Assembly: GCA_947488905.1 (NCBI GenBank)
Contig: CANLBJ010000010.1
Location: 34,218-98,217 of the forward strand
Origin: Ulvibacter algarum
GTDB taxonomy: Bacteria > Bacteroidota > Bacteroidia > Flavobacteriales > Flavobacteriaceae
Length of the DNA stretch: 64,000 nucleotides
Reading direction: 5' to 3'
The notes below the pieces were generated by a model. The model saw only the letters and a list, made by a program, of their open reading frames with translations. It was not told the origin of the DNA and did not search any database. This document shows, piece by piece, positions 1 to 8,479 of this stretch. Each line of letters starts with the position of its first letter. The first letter of the stretch is position 1. The translations under genes were made by a program, and so were the position numbers.

Positions 1-1455
1 TTTCTTTGAGGTCACTTTACGGTAACGTGTTAACTTCACGTCTGCAGAGAGTCTATCATAACCCACAAACTCTTCTACTGCATCATCCATTAATATGGTC
101 CAGTCATCACTTTTAGACTCACTAGCTTCTTTACCTCTTGCTTTTTGCTCGGCAAGCTTTTGCTCAAACTCTTTGTGATTATATGTATATCCTTTTTCTC
201 TAAGAATTAAGTCTGTTAAGTCTTCTGGAAAACCATAAGTATCTTTTAACTCAAAGACTTTAGCTCCAGAAATCTCTAGAGATTTATCTTGCCCATCTAT
301 CATTCTATCAAGCAAAACTAGACCTTGATCTAAAGTGCGTAAAAAAGAAGATTCTTCTTCTTTAATTACATTTTCTATTAATTGCTTCTGCTCTTTAATT
401 TCTGGGAATGCTTCACCCATTTTTGAAGAAAGCACTGAAACTAATCTGTAAATAAACGGCTCTTTTTTATCTAAAAATGTAAAACCATAACGCACGGCAC
501 GTCTTAAAATACGTCTTATTACATAACCAGCTCCATTATTACTAGGCAACTGCCCATCTGCAATAGAAAATGCAACCGCTCTCACGTGATCACTAATTAC
601 TCTAATTGCTATATCCTTCTTTTCATCTACACCATAATCTGTATGAGTAATAGTTTCTATCTCTCTAATAATAGGCGTAAAAACGTCTGTATCATAATTA
701 GAAGTCACGCCCTGTAAAGCCATGCATAAACGCTCAAAACCCATTCCGGTATCTATATGCTTATTAGGTAACTCTTCTAGTGATCCATCTGCTTTACGGT
801 TGTACTGCATAAAAACCAAGTTCCAGATTTCTACCACTTGAGGGTGATCCATGTTAATAAGCGTCTTACCGTCTACTTTTGCTTTTTCTTCTGCAGAGCG
901 TATATCAACATGTATTTCGCTACAAGGACCACAAGGACCTTGATCTCCCATCTCCCAGAAGTTATCTTTTTTATTTCCGTTAATTATTCGGTCTGCAGAG
1001 ATATATTTTTTCCAGATATCTGCAGCTTCTGTGTCTCTTTTTAAATTATCTGCATCGTCGCTTCCTTCAAAAACAGACACATACAAGATATCTTTATCAA
1101 GCTTATACACTTCTGTAAGAAGCTCCCAAGCCCATGCAATTGCTTCTTCTTTAAAGTAATCACCAAAACTCCAATTACCTAACATTTCAAATAAAGTGTG
1201 GTGATATGTATCATAACCTACCTCTTCAAGATCGTTATGCTTACCAGAAACACGAAGACATTTTTGTGAATCTGTTAAGCGAGTATTTTTAGGCTGGGCG
1301 TTTCCGAGGAAAAACTCTTTAAACGGGGCCATCCCACTGTTTACAAACATTAAGGTTGGGTCATCTTTTAATACCATAGGTGCAGATGGCACGATGGTGT
1401 GCTTTTTAGATTCAAAAAATTCTAAAAATTTTGAGCGTATTTCGTTTGCTTTCAT
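1..1455 (-). CDS. alaS: alanine--tRNA ligase, N-terminal part (gene runs off the left edge)
   Basis: Charges tRNA-Ala with alanine in the cytoplasm. The 485 codons present cover the class II catalytic core and the tRNA-recognition region. The protein begins [19 protein letters not shown], followed by [20 protein letters not shown] and GMAPFKEFF, all typical of AlaRS; further on [19 protein letters not shown] is visible. The family is about 870 residues long, so the editing and C-Ala domains lie outside the window. The ATG at 1455-1453 fits the family N-terminus. It is transcribed divergently from the M23 peptidase gene, and a minus-strand TATTTTTG box at 1554-1561 is a plausible promoter with a leader of roughly 90 bases. 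Nothing looks broken in the visible part. Confidence 0.97.
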   Translation of the reverse strand, partial: MKANEIRSKFLEFFESKKHTIVPSAPMVLKDDPTLMFVNSGMAPFKEFFLGNAQPKNTRLTDSQKCLRVSGKHNDLEEVGYDTYHHTLFEMLGNWSFGDYFKEEAIAWAWELLTEVYKLDKDILYVSVFEGSDDADNLKRDTEAADIWKKYISADRIINGNKKDNFWEMGDQGPCGPCSEIHVDIRSAEEKAKVDGKTLINMDHPQVVEIWNLVFMQYNRKADGSLEELPNKHIDTGMGFERLCMALQGVTSNYDTDVFTPIIREIETITHTDYGVDEKKDIAIRVISDHVRAVAFSIADGQLPSNNGAGYVIRRILRRAVRYGFTFLDKKEPFIYRLVSVLSSKMGEAFPEIKEQKQLIENVIKEEESSFLRTLDQGLVLLDRMIDGQDKSLEISGAKVFELKDTYGFPEDLTDLILREKGYTYNHKEFEQKLAEQKARGKEASESKSDDWTILMDDAVEEFVGYDRLSADVKLTRYRKVTSKK

Positions 1456-1510
1456 AAGTTGTTTTAACTTCGGAAAAGTTCTGGAAATATTAATAACCAA
1501 AAACAATTTC

Positions 1511-1518
1511 TATATTTG
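1511..1518 (+). promoter_or_regulatory. TAnnTTTG promoter box upstream of the M23 peptidase gene
   Basis: TATATTTG matches the Bacteroidota -7 consensus. It lies 58 bases before the ATG at 1577. A 7-bp hairpin (GACGTTT 1522-1528 / AAACGTC 1536-1542) follows and would sit at the 5' end of the mRNA. No clear -33 TTG was seen. Confidence 0.5.
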
Positions 1519-1553
1519 TAAGACGTTTAACATTGAAACGTCAATTAATCGAG

Positions 1554-1561
1554 CAAAAATA
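1554..1561 (-). promoter_or_regulatory. TAnnTTTG promoter box (minus strand) for alaS
   Basis: CAAAAATA on the plus strand reads TATTTTTG on the minus strand. It lies about 100 bases before the alaS ATG. It is downstream of the divergent box at 1511-1518, so the two transcripts would overlap at their 5' ends. Confidence 0.45.
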
Positions 1562-1576
1562 AGTTTTTTATAACAG

Positions 1577-2554
1577 ATGTCGAAGGTTAAATATTACTAT
1601 GATAGCGAGACACTTTCTTACAGAAAGATAGAACGCAAAAAAGGGAGAAAACTAAGTATAATACTACTTAGTATTGTTGGTATGTTTTTGAGCGGATTTC
1701 TCTTACTTATTTTATTTCTAAACCTCCCTTACATAGAGACTCCTAAAGAGAAAAGAATAGCTAGAGAACTTAATAATGCAGAGCTACAGCTTGAATTAAT
1801 AAACAAAAAACTAGACGAAGCAACCGTCATCCTTGACGAGGTAGCAGAGCGAGACAATAACCTTTACCGCGTTTATTTTGAAGCAACACCCATACCAGAA
1901 GAACAGCGTAAAGCAGGTTTTGGAGGAGTAAATAGATATAAAAACTTAGAAGGTTATGACAACTCTGAGATGATAATTGATGCGCATAAAAAACTAGACA
2001 TACTAACAAAACAGATAGTTGTACAGTCTAAATCTCTTGACGAAATTGCTCAACTAGCAGAAGAAAAAGAAGCTTTATTACAAGCAATCCCCGCAATACA
2101 ACCCGTAAACAATGAAGACCTAACGCGTATGGCGTCTGGATACGGATATAGAAGCGACCCTTTTACCAAAGCAAGAAAAATGCACTGGGGTATGGATTTT
2201 ACAGCACCTAGGGGAACACCTGTTTATGCTAGTGGTGATGGTAAAGTAACACGCGCAGACAATAGCGCATCTGGTTACGGAAACCATATACGTATTGATC
2301 ACGGTTTTGGGTATGAGAGCTTATATGCCCATCTTTATAAATACAATGTACGCAAAGGCAACACAGTAAAACGTGGAGACCTCATTGGTTTTGTAGGCAG
2401 CACTGGCCGTAGTGAAGCACCTCACTTACATTATGAGGTATTTAAAGATAAAGAACGTATCAACCCTATTAATTTCTACTACGGAAACTTGAGCCCTGAA
2501 GAATTTGACATTTTATTAAAGAAAAGTCAACAAGAGAACCAGTCGCTTGATTAA
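1577..2554 (+). CDS. M23 family metallopeptidase, membrane-anchored
   Basis: Predicted zinc endopeptidase acting on peptidoglycan cross-links from the periplasmic side. The 325-residue protein has a cytoplasmic N-terminus, one membrane segment (about residues 27-50), a helical, probably coiled-coil stretch (60-170) and a LytM/M23 domain (about 185-300). The zinc ligands can be placed as H203 and D207 (HWGMD) and H285 in the HLH motif, with H252 in YAHLY as the further conserved histidine, so it looks catalytically intact rather than an EnvC-type degenerate LytM. It starts at the ATG at 1577, divergent from alaS. The next gene (a MerR regulator) is 177 bases away. Its own promoter is probably the TATATTTG box at 1511-1518. 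Confidence 0.9.
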   Translation: MSKVKYYYDSETLSYRKIERKKGRKLSIILLSIVGMFLSGFLLLILFLNLPYIETPKEKRIARELNNAELQLELINKKLDEATVILDEVAERDNNLYRVYFEATPIPEEQRKAGFGGVNRYKNLEGYDNSEMIIDAHKKLDILTKQIVVQSKSLDEIAQLAEEKEALLQAIPAIQPVNNEDLTRMASGYGYRSDPFTKARKMHWGMDFTAPRGTPVYASGDGKVTRADNSASGYGNHIRIDHGFGYESLYAHLYKYNVRKGNTVKRGDLIGFVGSTGRSEAPHLHYEVFKDKERINPINFYYGNLSPEEFDILLKKSQQENQSLD

Positions 2555-2731
2555 TTTTTGAAGATTTGAAGCGTATTCGCAAAAAAAATCACTTAGCAAA
2601 TTTATTGCTCTAGACAACTGAACTTCAATAATCATAAACTAGCTCTATATTTAATAGAAACAACTTATCTTTATACACATTAAAGAATAAGGCTCAGCCA
2701 CTTAAAGCTTGAGTTATAAAACAAACCCTGC

Positions 2732-3061
2732 ATGCACTTAGAACTCCCAGAAAAAAGGTATTATGGCATAGGCGAAGTCGCTGAAGCCTTTGGCGTTAAC
2801 ACGTCTTTAATACGCTTTTGGGAAAAGGAGTTTGACGTTTTACAACCTAAGAAAAATGCTAAAGGGAACCGGAAGTTTACACCAGTAGATATAAAGAATC
2901 TCGAGCTTATTTTTTACTTAGTTAAAGAACGTGGTTTTACTCTTGACGGCGCAAAAACGCATCTCAAAGAAAACAAACAGAAAACGCTAGACAACTTTGA
3001 TATTATCCGTAAATTGGAGACGGTGAAAGCCGAATTATTGAAAATTAAAAATCAACTTTAA
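2732..3061 (+). CDS. MerR family transcriptional regulator
   Basis: Small DNA-binding protein of 109 residues. The N-terminal 70 residues form a MerR winged helix-turn-helix: YYGIGEVAEAFGVNTSLIRF is the first helix-turn-helix, and the wing region contains KGNRKFTPVDIKNLELI. A short C-terminal helix (about 85-109) probably dimerises. There is no effector-binding domain, and no cysteines for metal sensing, so the signal cannot be inferred. It lies between the M23 peptidase gene and lemA, with only 10 bases to lemA, so it is probably co-transcribed with lemA and may regulate this envelope-related cluster. Confidence 0.85.
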   Translation: MHLELPEKRYYGIGEVAEAFGVNTSLIRFWEKEFDVLQPKKNAKGNRKFTPVDIKNLELIFYLVKERGFTLDGAKTHLKENKQKTLDNFDIIRKLETVKAELLKIKNQL

Positions 3062-3071
3062 AATACACCCC

Positions 3072-3692
3072 ATGAAAAAAGGAGCATTAGGCTGCGGTAT
3101 AGCAGCAATTGTAGGAATAGCCATTGTAGTCATAATTGGCTTTATGGTTGGACCAAAATTTTACAATACCGCTATAGATTTACAAGAGAACGCAACAGCA
3201 CAATGGGCAAATGTAGAAAGCTCTTACCAACGTAGAGCAGATCTTATTCCTAATATTGTAAACACAGCAAAAGGGTATGCAGAGTTTGAACAATCTACAA
3301 TGATTAAGGTAATAGAAGCTAGAAGTAAAGCAACCTCTATCACTATAGACCCATCAAATATAACGCCTGCTCAATTAAAACAATTTCAGCAAGCACAAGA
3401 AGGTTTATCTTCTGCTCTATCTAGACTACTTGCCGTATTTGAACGCTATCCAGATTTAAAAGCTAATGAGAACTTTAAAGAACTTATTAATGAACTTGAG
3501 CGTACAGAAAACCGCATAAATGTTGAGCGTAATCGCTTTAACGAATCTGTAAAACCTTTTAATAAGCACCTTAAAACATTCCCTAATAACATTATCAATA
3601 ATTTTATAGGGAAATTTGAAGAGATGGGATACTTTGAGGCAGATGCAGGATCTGAGAATGCTCCCGAAGTTGAATTTGACTTTGGTAGTTAA
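3072..3692 (+). CDS. lemA: LemA family protein
   Basis: Inner-membrane protein of unknown biochemical role. The 206 residues comprise an N-terminal membrane segment (about 5-27) followed by the helical LemA domain; YNTAIDLQENATAQWANVES and QRRADLIPNIVNTAKGYAEF are family signature stretches. A short acidic tail ends the protein. It follows the MerR gene by 10 bases and precedes two TPM-domain genes. LemA next to TPM/YgcG-type proteins is a recurring bacterial arrangement, so a joint envelope function is a fair inference. A 20-bp-stem hairpin (3718-3763) separates it from the next gene. Confidence 0.93.
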   Translation: MKKGALGCGIAAIVGIAIVVIIGFMVGPKFYNTAIDLQENATAQWANVESSYQRRADLIPNIVNTAKGYAEFEQSTMIKVIEARSKATSITIDPSNITPAQLKQFQQAQEGLSSALSRLLAVFERYPDLKANENFKELINELERTENRINVERNRFNESVKPFNKHLKTFPNNIINNFIGKFEEMGYFEADAGSENAPEVEFDFGS

Positions 3693-3717
3693 AAAACAAA
3701 TAATAATTGCTAATTAT

Positions 3718-3763
3718 ATAATTTTAGAGATTAAGTAATCAAATACTTAATCTCTAAAATTAT
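3718..3763 (+). terminator. long AT-rich hairpin between lemA and the TPM genes
   Basis: Perfect inverted repeat with 20-base arms (3718-3737 and 3744-3763) and a six-base loop. It lacks a strong T-run on either side, so it could be an attenuator, an RNA-processing or stability element, or a weak terminator within the operon rather than a standard Rho-independent terminator. Confidence 0.55.
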
Positions 3764-3779
3764 TACTGAAACATTCAAA

Positions 3780-4217
3780 ATGAGCAAAGTAGAAGACTTT
3801 TTAACTCGAGAGCAAGAAGCTAAGGTGGTTGAAGCCATTAGACAAGCAGAGCTAAACACAAGTGGTGAAATTCGTGTTCACCTAGAAGCCCACGCCTCGA
3901 TAGATGTTTTTGAGCGTGCTGTGGAGGTTTTTGACTTTTTACATATGAACAATACTAAGCGAAGTAACGGTGTTTTAATATATGTAGCAGTAGAAGATAG
4001 AGAGCTAGTTATTATGGGTGATAAAGGCATCAATGATGTTGTAGGACCTACCTTTTGGGAAAGCACAAAAAACACAATTATTGACCACTTTAAAAATGGA
4101 GACACGAGCCAAGGCTTAATAGACGGAGTTATAAAAGCTGGCGAACAATTAAAAAAATATTTCCCTTACAAAAAAGGAGATACAAATGAGCTACCAGATG
4201 ATATCTCAATTGGCTAG
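3780..4217 (+). CDS. TPM domain-containing protein (short form)
   Basis: A 145-residue protein that is essentially one TPM (YgcG/TLP18.3-type) domain. The start LTREQEAKVVEAIRQAELNT corresponds to the first helix, TSGEIRVHLE to the first strand, and NGVLIYVAVEDRELVIMGDK to the central sheet. It lacks a signal peptide and membrane segment, unlike its neighbour, so it is probably cytoplasmic. The family's phosphatase activity is documented mainly for the chloroplast member; the reaction here is unknown. It follows lemA by 87 bases and precedes a secreted TPM protein, which suggests a three-gene unit. Confidence 0.85.
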   Translation: MSKVEDFLTREQEAKVVEAIRQAELNTSGEIRVHLEAHASIDVFERAVEVFDFLHMNNTKRSNGVLIYVAVEDRELVIMGDKGINDVVGPTFWESTKNTIIDHFKNGDTSQGLIDGVIKAGEQLKKYFPYKKGDTNELPDDISIG

Positions 4218-4277
4218 TACAACAGAATTACAAACGTCAGTCTGACGTTAATAGCACATCGCAAAAATCAAATTTTC

Positions 4278-5093
4278 TTGAATTTATATTTTAAACATAT
4301 TCTACATATTTTAATTCTTGGACTTCTCTTTACAAGTTCGGGTCTTGCTCAATTTGATATTCCCCCTATACCAGAAAAACAAACCTCTCTTTATGACTAT
4401 GCACAACTTTTAAGTACTGGTCAAAAACAAGCCTTAGAACAAAAGCTAATTAGGTATGCAGACTCTACCTCAACACAGATAGTCGTAAGTATTATAGAAT
4501 CTAGTAATGGCGAAGGCCTTGATATGCTAGGCGCAAAGTGGGGACAAAAATGGGGTATTGGGCAAGCAGGAGAAGACAATGGTATTTTAATACTACTCGC
4601 CACAAAGGATCGCAAAATAGATATAAATACGGGTTATGGTATTGAATATAGAATCTCAGATAGAGATGCAGAACAAATTATTAACCGGGTGATGATCCCA
4701 GAGTTTAAAAACGGTAATTTTTATGCCGGATTAGACAAAGGGAGTGATGCAATTTTTGCGGCTCTAAATGGAGAATTTAAGGAAGACCGCGACTTTAGCA
4801 ATGATGGCGGTGGGTTTCCTATAGAGTTAATTGTATTTATCATTTTTATTATTCTGTTTATAGCACTTAGCGCAAAGAGAAACAATGACAATGACAACAA
4901 TAACAATGGAGGCAAGCGCAGAGGCACTAGTTTACTAGATGTTATCATATTATCTAACATGGGCCGAACAGGTGGTTTTGGTGGTGGTAGCGGAAGCGGA
5001 AGTTTTGGTGGAGGTTTTGGCGGTGGCGGAGGCTTCGGTGGTGGTTTTGGCGGCGGAGGCTTTGGCGGTGGTGGAGCATCTGGAGGCTGGTAA
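4278..5093 (+). CDS. TPM domain-containing protein with signal peptide and glycine-rich tail (YgcG-like)
   Basis: Exported, membrane-anchored protein of 271 residues: signal peptide 1-25 (ends GLAQ), TPM domain about 35-165, membrane segment about 181-199, an Asn/Asp-rich linker, then a glycine-rich tail from about 231 with many GGGFGG runs. The start is TTG at 4278. No in-frame ATG lies upstream before a stop, and the next methionine (residue 83) would delete the signal peptide, so a TTG start is needed. It is the last gene of the lemA-TPM-TPM group. A very stable bidirectional terminator (5174-5229) follows. The exact function is unknown. Confidence 0.85.
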   Translation: MNLYFKHILHILILGLLFTSSGLAQFDIPPIPEKQTSLYDYAQLLSTGQKQALEQKLIRYADSTSTQIVVSIIESSNGEGLDMLGAKWGQKWGIGQAGEDNGILILLATKDRKIDINTGYGIEYRISDRDAEQIINRVMIPEFKNGNFYAGLDKGSDAIFAALNGEFKEDRDFSNDGGGFPIELIVFIIFIILFIALSAKRNNDNDNNNNGGKRRGTSLLDVIILSNMGRTGGFGGGSGSGSFGGGFGGGGGFGGGFGGGGFGGGGASGGW

Positions 5094-5173
5094 TTTTTAT
5101 ATTATTTACACTATAAGCAGACCTGTATTCACAAAAACTCTATTGCATTAAAATCTAACTTCTAATTACCTAA

Positions 5174-5229
5174 TATAGCACATAAAAAAAGCCGCAACAT
5201 AAATGTTGCGGCTTTTTTTATGTGCTATA
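5174..5229. terminator. bidirectional Rho-independent terminator with 27-bp arms
   Basis: Perfect palindrome: arms 5174-5200 and 5203-5229 with a two-base loop. The GC core GCCGCAACAT is flanked by seven A on the left and seven T on the right, so it works as a terminator in both directions. It lies exactly between the convergent TPM gene (plus) and dps (minus). Confidence 0.92.
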
Positions 5230-5236
5230 ATTCTTG

Positions 5237-5716
5237 TTAATCATTAGCTACAAAAGCAGAATACATCCAGATTAATTTTTCTTGTTCACCTATGTAATCA
5301 CTCATTAACGAGTTTGTACCTTCATCATCACTATCTGCAGAAAGTTGCAATAACTCTCTTTCTAGAGGGAGTAAAACCTCATAAGCTTCAAGAATTTTCT
5401 TAATAGCTTGAACCCCATCAGAAACATCCTTTACAGCCTTAATTTTTGAAATTTTTGCATAGTCTTCAAACGTATGCAATGGAGCTTGTCCTAGTGTAAG
5501 AATACGCTCTGCAATCTCATCAATTTTTAGTTGAGAGTCTGTATATAATTCTTCAAACTTTACGTGTAATTCAAAAAATTTATCTCCTTTAATATTCCAG
5601 TGAAAACCACGAGAATTCATATAGAAGAATTGATAATTAGCAAGAAGCTCATTAAGCTTTTCACTAAGTAAAGTTACATCCTTGTTGTCTAAACCTATGT
5701 TGTTGTTCTTTTTCAT
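5237..5716 (-). CDS. dps: Dps family ferritin-like DNA-protection protein
   Basis: Dodecameric mini-ferritin that oxidises and stores iron and protects DNA during starvation or peroxide stress. The 159 residues contain the Dps ferroxidase pattern: H39 in RGFHWNIKG, H51 in FFELHVKFEELY, and D66/E70 in KIDEIAERI. The length is typical. It starts at the ATG at 5716-5714; a minus-strand TAATTTTG box at 5747-5754 is a plausible promoter about 30 bases upstream. It is monocistronic between the bidirectional terminator and der. Confidence 0.95.
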   Translation of the reverse strand: MKKNNNIGLDNKDVTLLSEKLNELLANYQFFYMNSRGFHWNIKGDKFFELHVKFEELYTDSQLKIDEIAERILTLGQAPLHTFEDYAKISKIKAVKDVSDGVQAIKKILEAYEVLLPLERELLQLSADSDDEGTNSLMSDYIGEQEKLIWMYSAFVAND

Positions 5717-5746
5717 AATCTTTTCATTTTAGAATACAAAATTTAA

Positions 5747-5754
5747 CAAAATTA
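5747..5754 (-). promoter_or_regulatory. TAnnTTTG promoter box (minus strand) for dps
   Basis: CAAAATTA on the plus strand reads TAATTTTG on the minus strand, 30 bases before the dps start codon. It agrees with the Bacteroidota -7 consensus. Confidence 0.45.
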
Positions 5755-5789
5755 AGGACAACACCAACAAGTTTAGAATACTTTAACGT

Positions 5790-7091
5790 CTACTTCTTTC
5801 TTATGTATATAGTTACAGGCACCCCTTTAAAGTCAAACTCCTCACGAAGCTTGTTCTCAAGAAAACGCTTATAGGCTTCTTTTACATATTGAGGTAAATT
5901 TGCAAAAAATGCAAATGCTGGATATGGCGTTGGCAACTGTGTGATATATTTAATCTTAATGTATTTTGCTTTATAAGCTGGCGGAGGGTAACGCTCTATA
6001 ATAGGCAACATCTTGTCATTTAAAACACTTGTCTTAATACGTTTGCTACGGTTTTGATACACCTCTACAGCAGTCTCAATAGCTTTATAAATACGTTGTT
6101 TATTCAACACAGACATAAAAACAATAGGCACATCTACCCATGGTTCACATTGCTGACGAATATGCTTTTCAAACTCTTTTACAGACTCATTATCCTTCTC
6201 TACTAAATCCCATTTATTAGCCAAGATCACAACCCCTTTATTATTACGGTGTGCTAACCAAAAAATGCTTTGTACCTGTCCATCAAAACCACGAGTGGCA
6301 TCAAAAACTAAGATAATCACATCACTATGTTCTATAGCTCTTACACTACGCATTACAGAATAAAACTCAAGATCTTCTTTCACTTTCGCTTTTCTTCTAA
6401 TCCCTGCAGTATCTACTAGATTAAACTCAAAGCCAAAACGATTATAACGAGTATCAATACTATCTCTAGTGGTTCCAGCAATATCTGTAACAATATATCT
6501 GTTCTCGCCAATAAGTGCATTAATAAAAGAAGACTTTCCTGCATTAGGACGACCTACCACAGCAAAACGTGGCAACACCTCTTCTTCTTTCTTGTCTTCT
6601 TCTGGTAAAGAAGCAACAAGATCATCTAGTAAGTCTCCAGTACCACTACCATTAATACTTGATAGCGTGTAATATTTTTCAATACCCATATTGTAGAATT
6701 CTACCGCGTCGTTTTGACGATTAGCAGCATCTACTTTATTGACAGCTAAGAAAAAAGGTTTTTGACTTTTCCGAAGTAATTTTAATACATCTTCATCCAT
6801 TCCCGTCACTCCATCTTCTACACTCACCATAAAAATAATGGCATCTGCCTCATCTATGGCTAGCTCCACTTGTTTATCGATTTCTGCTTCAAAAACATCA
6901 TCACTTCCTTTCACATAACCCCCTGTGTCTATCAACGAAAACTCTCTTCCGTTCCAGTCACTTTTTCCGTAATGGCGGTCACGCGTAACCCCACTCACAG
7001 CATCTACAATCGCCTCACGACGTTGTATCATTCGATTAAAAAACGTGCTTTTCCCTACATTAGGACGCCCCACAATGGCAACAATACTCAT
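5790..7091 (-). CDS. der: ribosome biogenesis GTPase Der (EngA)
   Basis: Essential GTPase with two tandem G domains that acts in 50S ribosomal subunit maturation. Taken from the ATG at 7091 it has 433 residues. The first P-loop is GRPNVGKS (8-15) and the second GRPNAGKS (180-187), with DTGG and DTAG as the matching G3 motifs, NKVD and NKWD as G4, and a C-terminal KH-like domain. A longer frame begins 15 codons upstream at 7136, but the methionine at 7091 gives the usual [15 protein letters not shown] start, and a minus-strand TATTTTTG box at 7110-7117 lies inside that extension, which supports the shorter form. The 9-mer repeat TTTCCGAAG (6768-6776) lies inside the gene. Confidence 0.96.
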   Translation of the reverse strand: MSIVAIVGRPNVGKSTFFNRMIQRREAIVDAVSGVTRDRHYGKSDWNGREFSLIDTGGYVKGSDDVFEAEIDKQVELAIDEADAIIFMVSVEDGVTGMDEDVLKLLRKSQKPFFLAVNKVDAANRQNDAVEFYNMGIEKYYTLSSINGSGTGDLLDDLVASLPEEDKKEEEVLPRFAVVGRPNAGKSSFINALIGENRYIVTDIAGTTRDSIDTRYNRFGFEFNLVDTAGIRRKAKVKEDLEFYSVMRSVRAIEHSDVIILVFDATRGFDGQVQSIFWLAHRNNKGVVILANKWDLVEKDNESVKEFEKHIRQQCEPWVDVPIVFMSVLNKQRIYKAIETAVEVYQNRSKRIKTSVLNDKMLPIIERYPPPAYKAKYIKIKYITQLPTPYPAFAFFANLPQYVKEAYKRFLENKLREEFDFKGVPVTIYIRKK

Positions 7092-7109
7092 AGTCTTTAC
7101 TTTAGCCTG

Positions 7110-7117
7110 CAAAAATA
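7110..7117 (-). promoter_or_regulatory. TAnnTTTG promoter box (minus strand) for der
   Basis: CAAAAATA reads TATTTTTG on the minus strand, 18 bases before the der ATG at 7091. It argues against the upstream start at 7136. Confidence 0.5.
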
Positions 7118-7274
7118 GTCTTATTTTATGGAGCATTTACCTTGTTTCTCATTATTGTTGCTTCTGAAATATTAAAAATTTAAATATTGCTAAAAAAATC
7201 ACTAAATCATCTCGTATCGTAGGGATGAACCTTGATTAGATTATCATATTTAAAATTTATTAATCTCATTATTT

Positions 7275-7289
7275 TCTACTAATACACTA
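7275..7289 (+). promoter_or_regulatory. candidate Rrf2 operator upstream of the rrf2 gene
   Basis: TCTACTAATACACTA matches 14 of 15 bases of TCTACTAATATACTA at 7794-7808, upstream of cysH. The shared box in front of a regulator gene and its downstream gene suggests autoregulation; this is an inference from sequence only. Confidence 0.4.
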
Positions 7290-7332
7290 TTTAACTTAGA
7301 ACTTTCAAAATTTACTGCGTACATTCGTGTTA

Positions 7333-7749
7333 ATGTTATCTAGAAAAACAAAATACGGAATCAAAGCACTTACCTTTCTTGCCCAACAAGATGGGAATGA
7401 GCCTACGCAGATTTCACATATAGCGACTTCAGAAAATATATCTCAAAAATTTTTAGAAAGCATTTTACTAACCCTTAGAAAAGCCGGAATTTTAGGTTCT
7501 AAAAAAGGAAAAGGTGGTGGTTATTATTTATTAAAAGAGGCAGACAATATAAAGATTGCTCATGTTTATAGAGTTCTTGAAGGGCCTATTGCTATGATGC
7601 CTTGTGTAAGCCTTAACTTTTATGAGAAATGTGACGACTGTCCAGATGAAGACGCTTGTAGTGTTCATAATCTAATGATTCAAGTTCGTGATAGCACGTT
7701 AAACATTCTTGAAAACACAACACTCACAGACATAATTTCTGAACAATAA
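7333..7749 (+). CDS. Rrf2 family transcriptional regulator, probably Fe-S or thiol sensing
   Basis: Winged-helix regulator of 138 residues. The DNA-binding part is the N-terminal 65 residues (RKTKYGIKALTFLAQ, then GILGSKKGKGGGYYLL as the wing). Four cysteines, C91, C100, C103 and C109, sit where IscR-type members carry Fe-S ligands, so a cluster or a thiol sensor is likely. A GTG two codons upstream (7327) is possible, but the ATG at 7333 gives the usual MLSRKTKYG start. It stands directly upstream of a cysH-type reductase gene, and both share a 15-base box. A role in sulfur or cysteine control, as for CymR-type Rrf2 proteins, is an inference. Confidence 0.9.
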   Translation: MLSRKTKYGIKALTFLAQQDGNEPTQISHIATSENISQKFLESILLTLRKAGILGSKKGKGGGYYLLKEADNIKIAHVYRVLEGPIAMMPCVSLNFYEKCDDCPDEDACSVHNLMIQVRDSTLNILENTTLTDIISEQ

Positions 7750-7780
7750 CAACAACTCTATTTAAATCTAAATTTATTAG

Positions 7781-7788
7781 TACCTTTG
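7781..7788 (+). promoter_or_regulatory. TAnnTTTG promoter box for cysH
   Basis: TACCTTTG matches the -7 consensus 35 bases before the cysH ATG. The candidate Rrf2 operator (7794-7808) begins 5 bases downstream and would cover the transcription start, a position that suits repression. Confidence 0.5.
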
Positions 7789-7793
7789 CAAAC

Positions 7794-7808
7794 TCTACTA
7801 ATATACTA
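7794..7808 (+). promoter_or_regulatory. candidate Rrf2 operator upstream of cysH
   Basis: TCTACTAATATACTA is the second copy of the 15-base box found at 7275-7289. It lies between the TACCTTTG box and the cysH start codon. Confidence 0.4.
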
Positions 7809-7823
7809 GGGTAATAAATTTTC

Positions 7824-8447
7824 ATGGTAACAATAAATAATATTGACGCAAAAAATCTCGAGCTAAGCAAGTTAAGCCCAGAAGAGATTATCTTGTTTGC
7901 ATTACAAATTTCAGAAAAACCAATTTTAAGTACTAGTTTCGGAAAATACTCTGCTAGCATTATGTATGCAGCAACTAAAGTTAAAAAAGATATTTCTGTA
8001 ATATGGTGCGATACTGGTTATAATACAGATGCTACCTACGAGCATGTAGCAAATTTGTCTTCAAGGTTTAATCTAAATCTTGATGTGGTAACTCCAAAAT
8101 TTACCACTGCCTTCATTAATAACAAATACGGCACCCCAGAATTTGACAACCCTAATCACGAAATTATTTCTAACCTAACTAAGGTGAACCCTTTTAAGGA
8201 TGCAATAAACCGTATTAAGCCTGATGTTTGGTTTACAAACTTACGCAAAGAACAAAATCCATATAGAGAGTCATTAGATATTCTTTCTTTTTCTGAAGAC
8301 GGGATTCTTAAAGTTGCTCCCTTCTTTTATTGGGACGAAGCTCAGTTACTATCCTATATGCACAAGAATGATTTAGCTATTCACGTAGATTATTACGACC
8401 CTATAAAAGCTATGGAACATCGCGAGTGCGGTATTCACTTTGTTTAA
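7824..8447 (+). CDS. cysH: phosphoadenylyl-sulfate reductase family protein (CysH-like)
   Basis: Predicted assimilatory PAPS/APS reductase that makes sulfite with thiol electrons. The 207 residues carry the PP-loop-type fold: STSFGKYSASIMYAA early, WCDTGYNTDATY at 61-72, and the C-terminal ECGIHF with the catalytic C202. The CC...CxxC cysteines that bind the 4Fe-4S cluster in APS reductases are absent (the only other Cys is C62), which points to the PAPS type. It is shorter than the roughly 240-residue enterobacterial enzyme. It follows the Rrf2 gene by 74 bases. No sulfurylase or sulfite reductase gene is nearby, so the rest of the pathway lies elsewhere. Confidence 0.85.
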   Translation: MVTINNIDAKNLELSKLSPEEIILFALQISEKPILSTSFGKYSASIMYAATKVKKDISVIWCDTGYNTDATYEHVANLSSRFNLNLDVVTPKFTTAFINNKYGTPEFDNPNHEIISNLTKVNPFKDAINRIKPDVWFTNLRKEQNPYRESLDILSFSEDGILKVAPFFYWDEAQLLSYMHKNDLAIHVDYYDPIKAMEHRECGIHFV

Positions 8448-8467
8448 ACAGAGCAAATTAAAGGCCG

Positions 8468-8475
8468 TATATTTG
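8468..8475 (+). promoter_or_regulatory. TAnnTTTG box immediately before the dehydratase start (candidate leaderless mRNA)
   Basis: TATATTTG ends 4 bases before the ATG at 8480. With the usual -7 placement, transcription would begin at or next to the start codon. Confidence 0.45.
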
Positions 8476-8479
8476 TGTT

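Noticed and set aside
4939..5151. Plus-strand frame rich in Val/Ala/Glu overlapping the glycine-rich tail of the TPM protein
   Set aside because: It is the shifted reading of GGT/GGC repeats; the glycine frame continues a proper domain and signal peptide.
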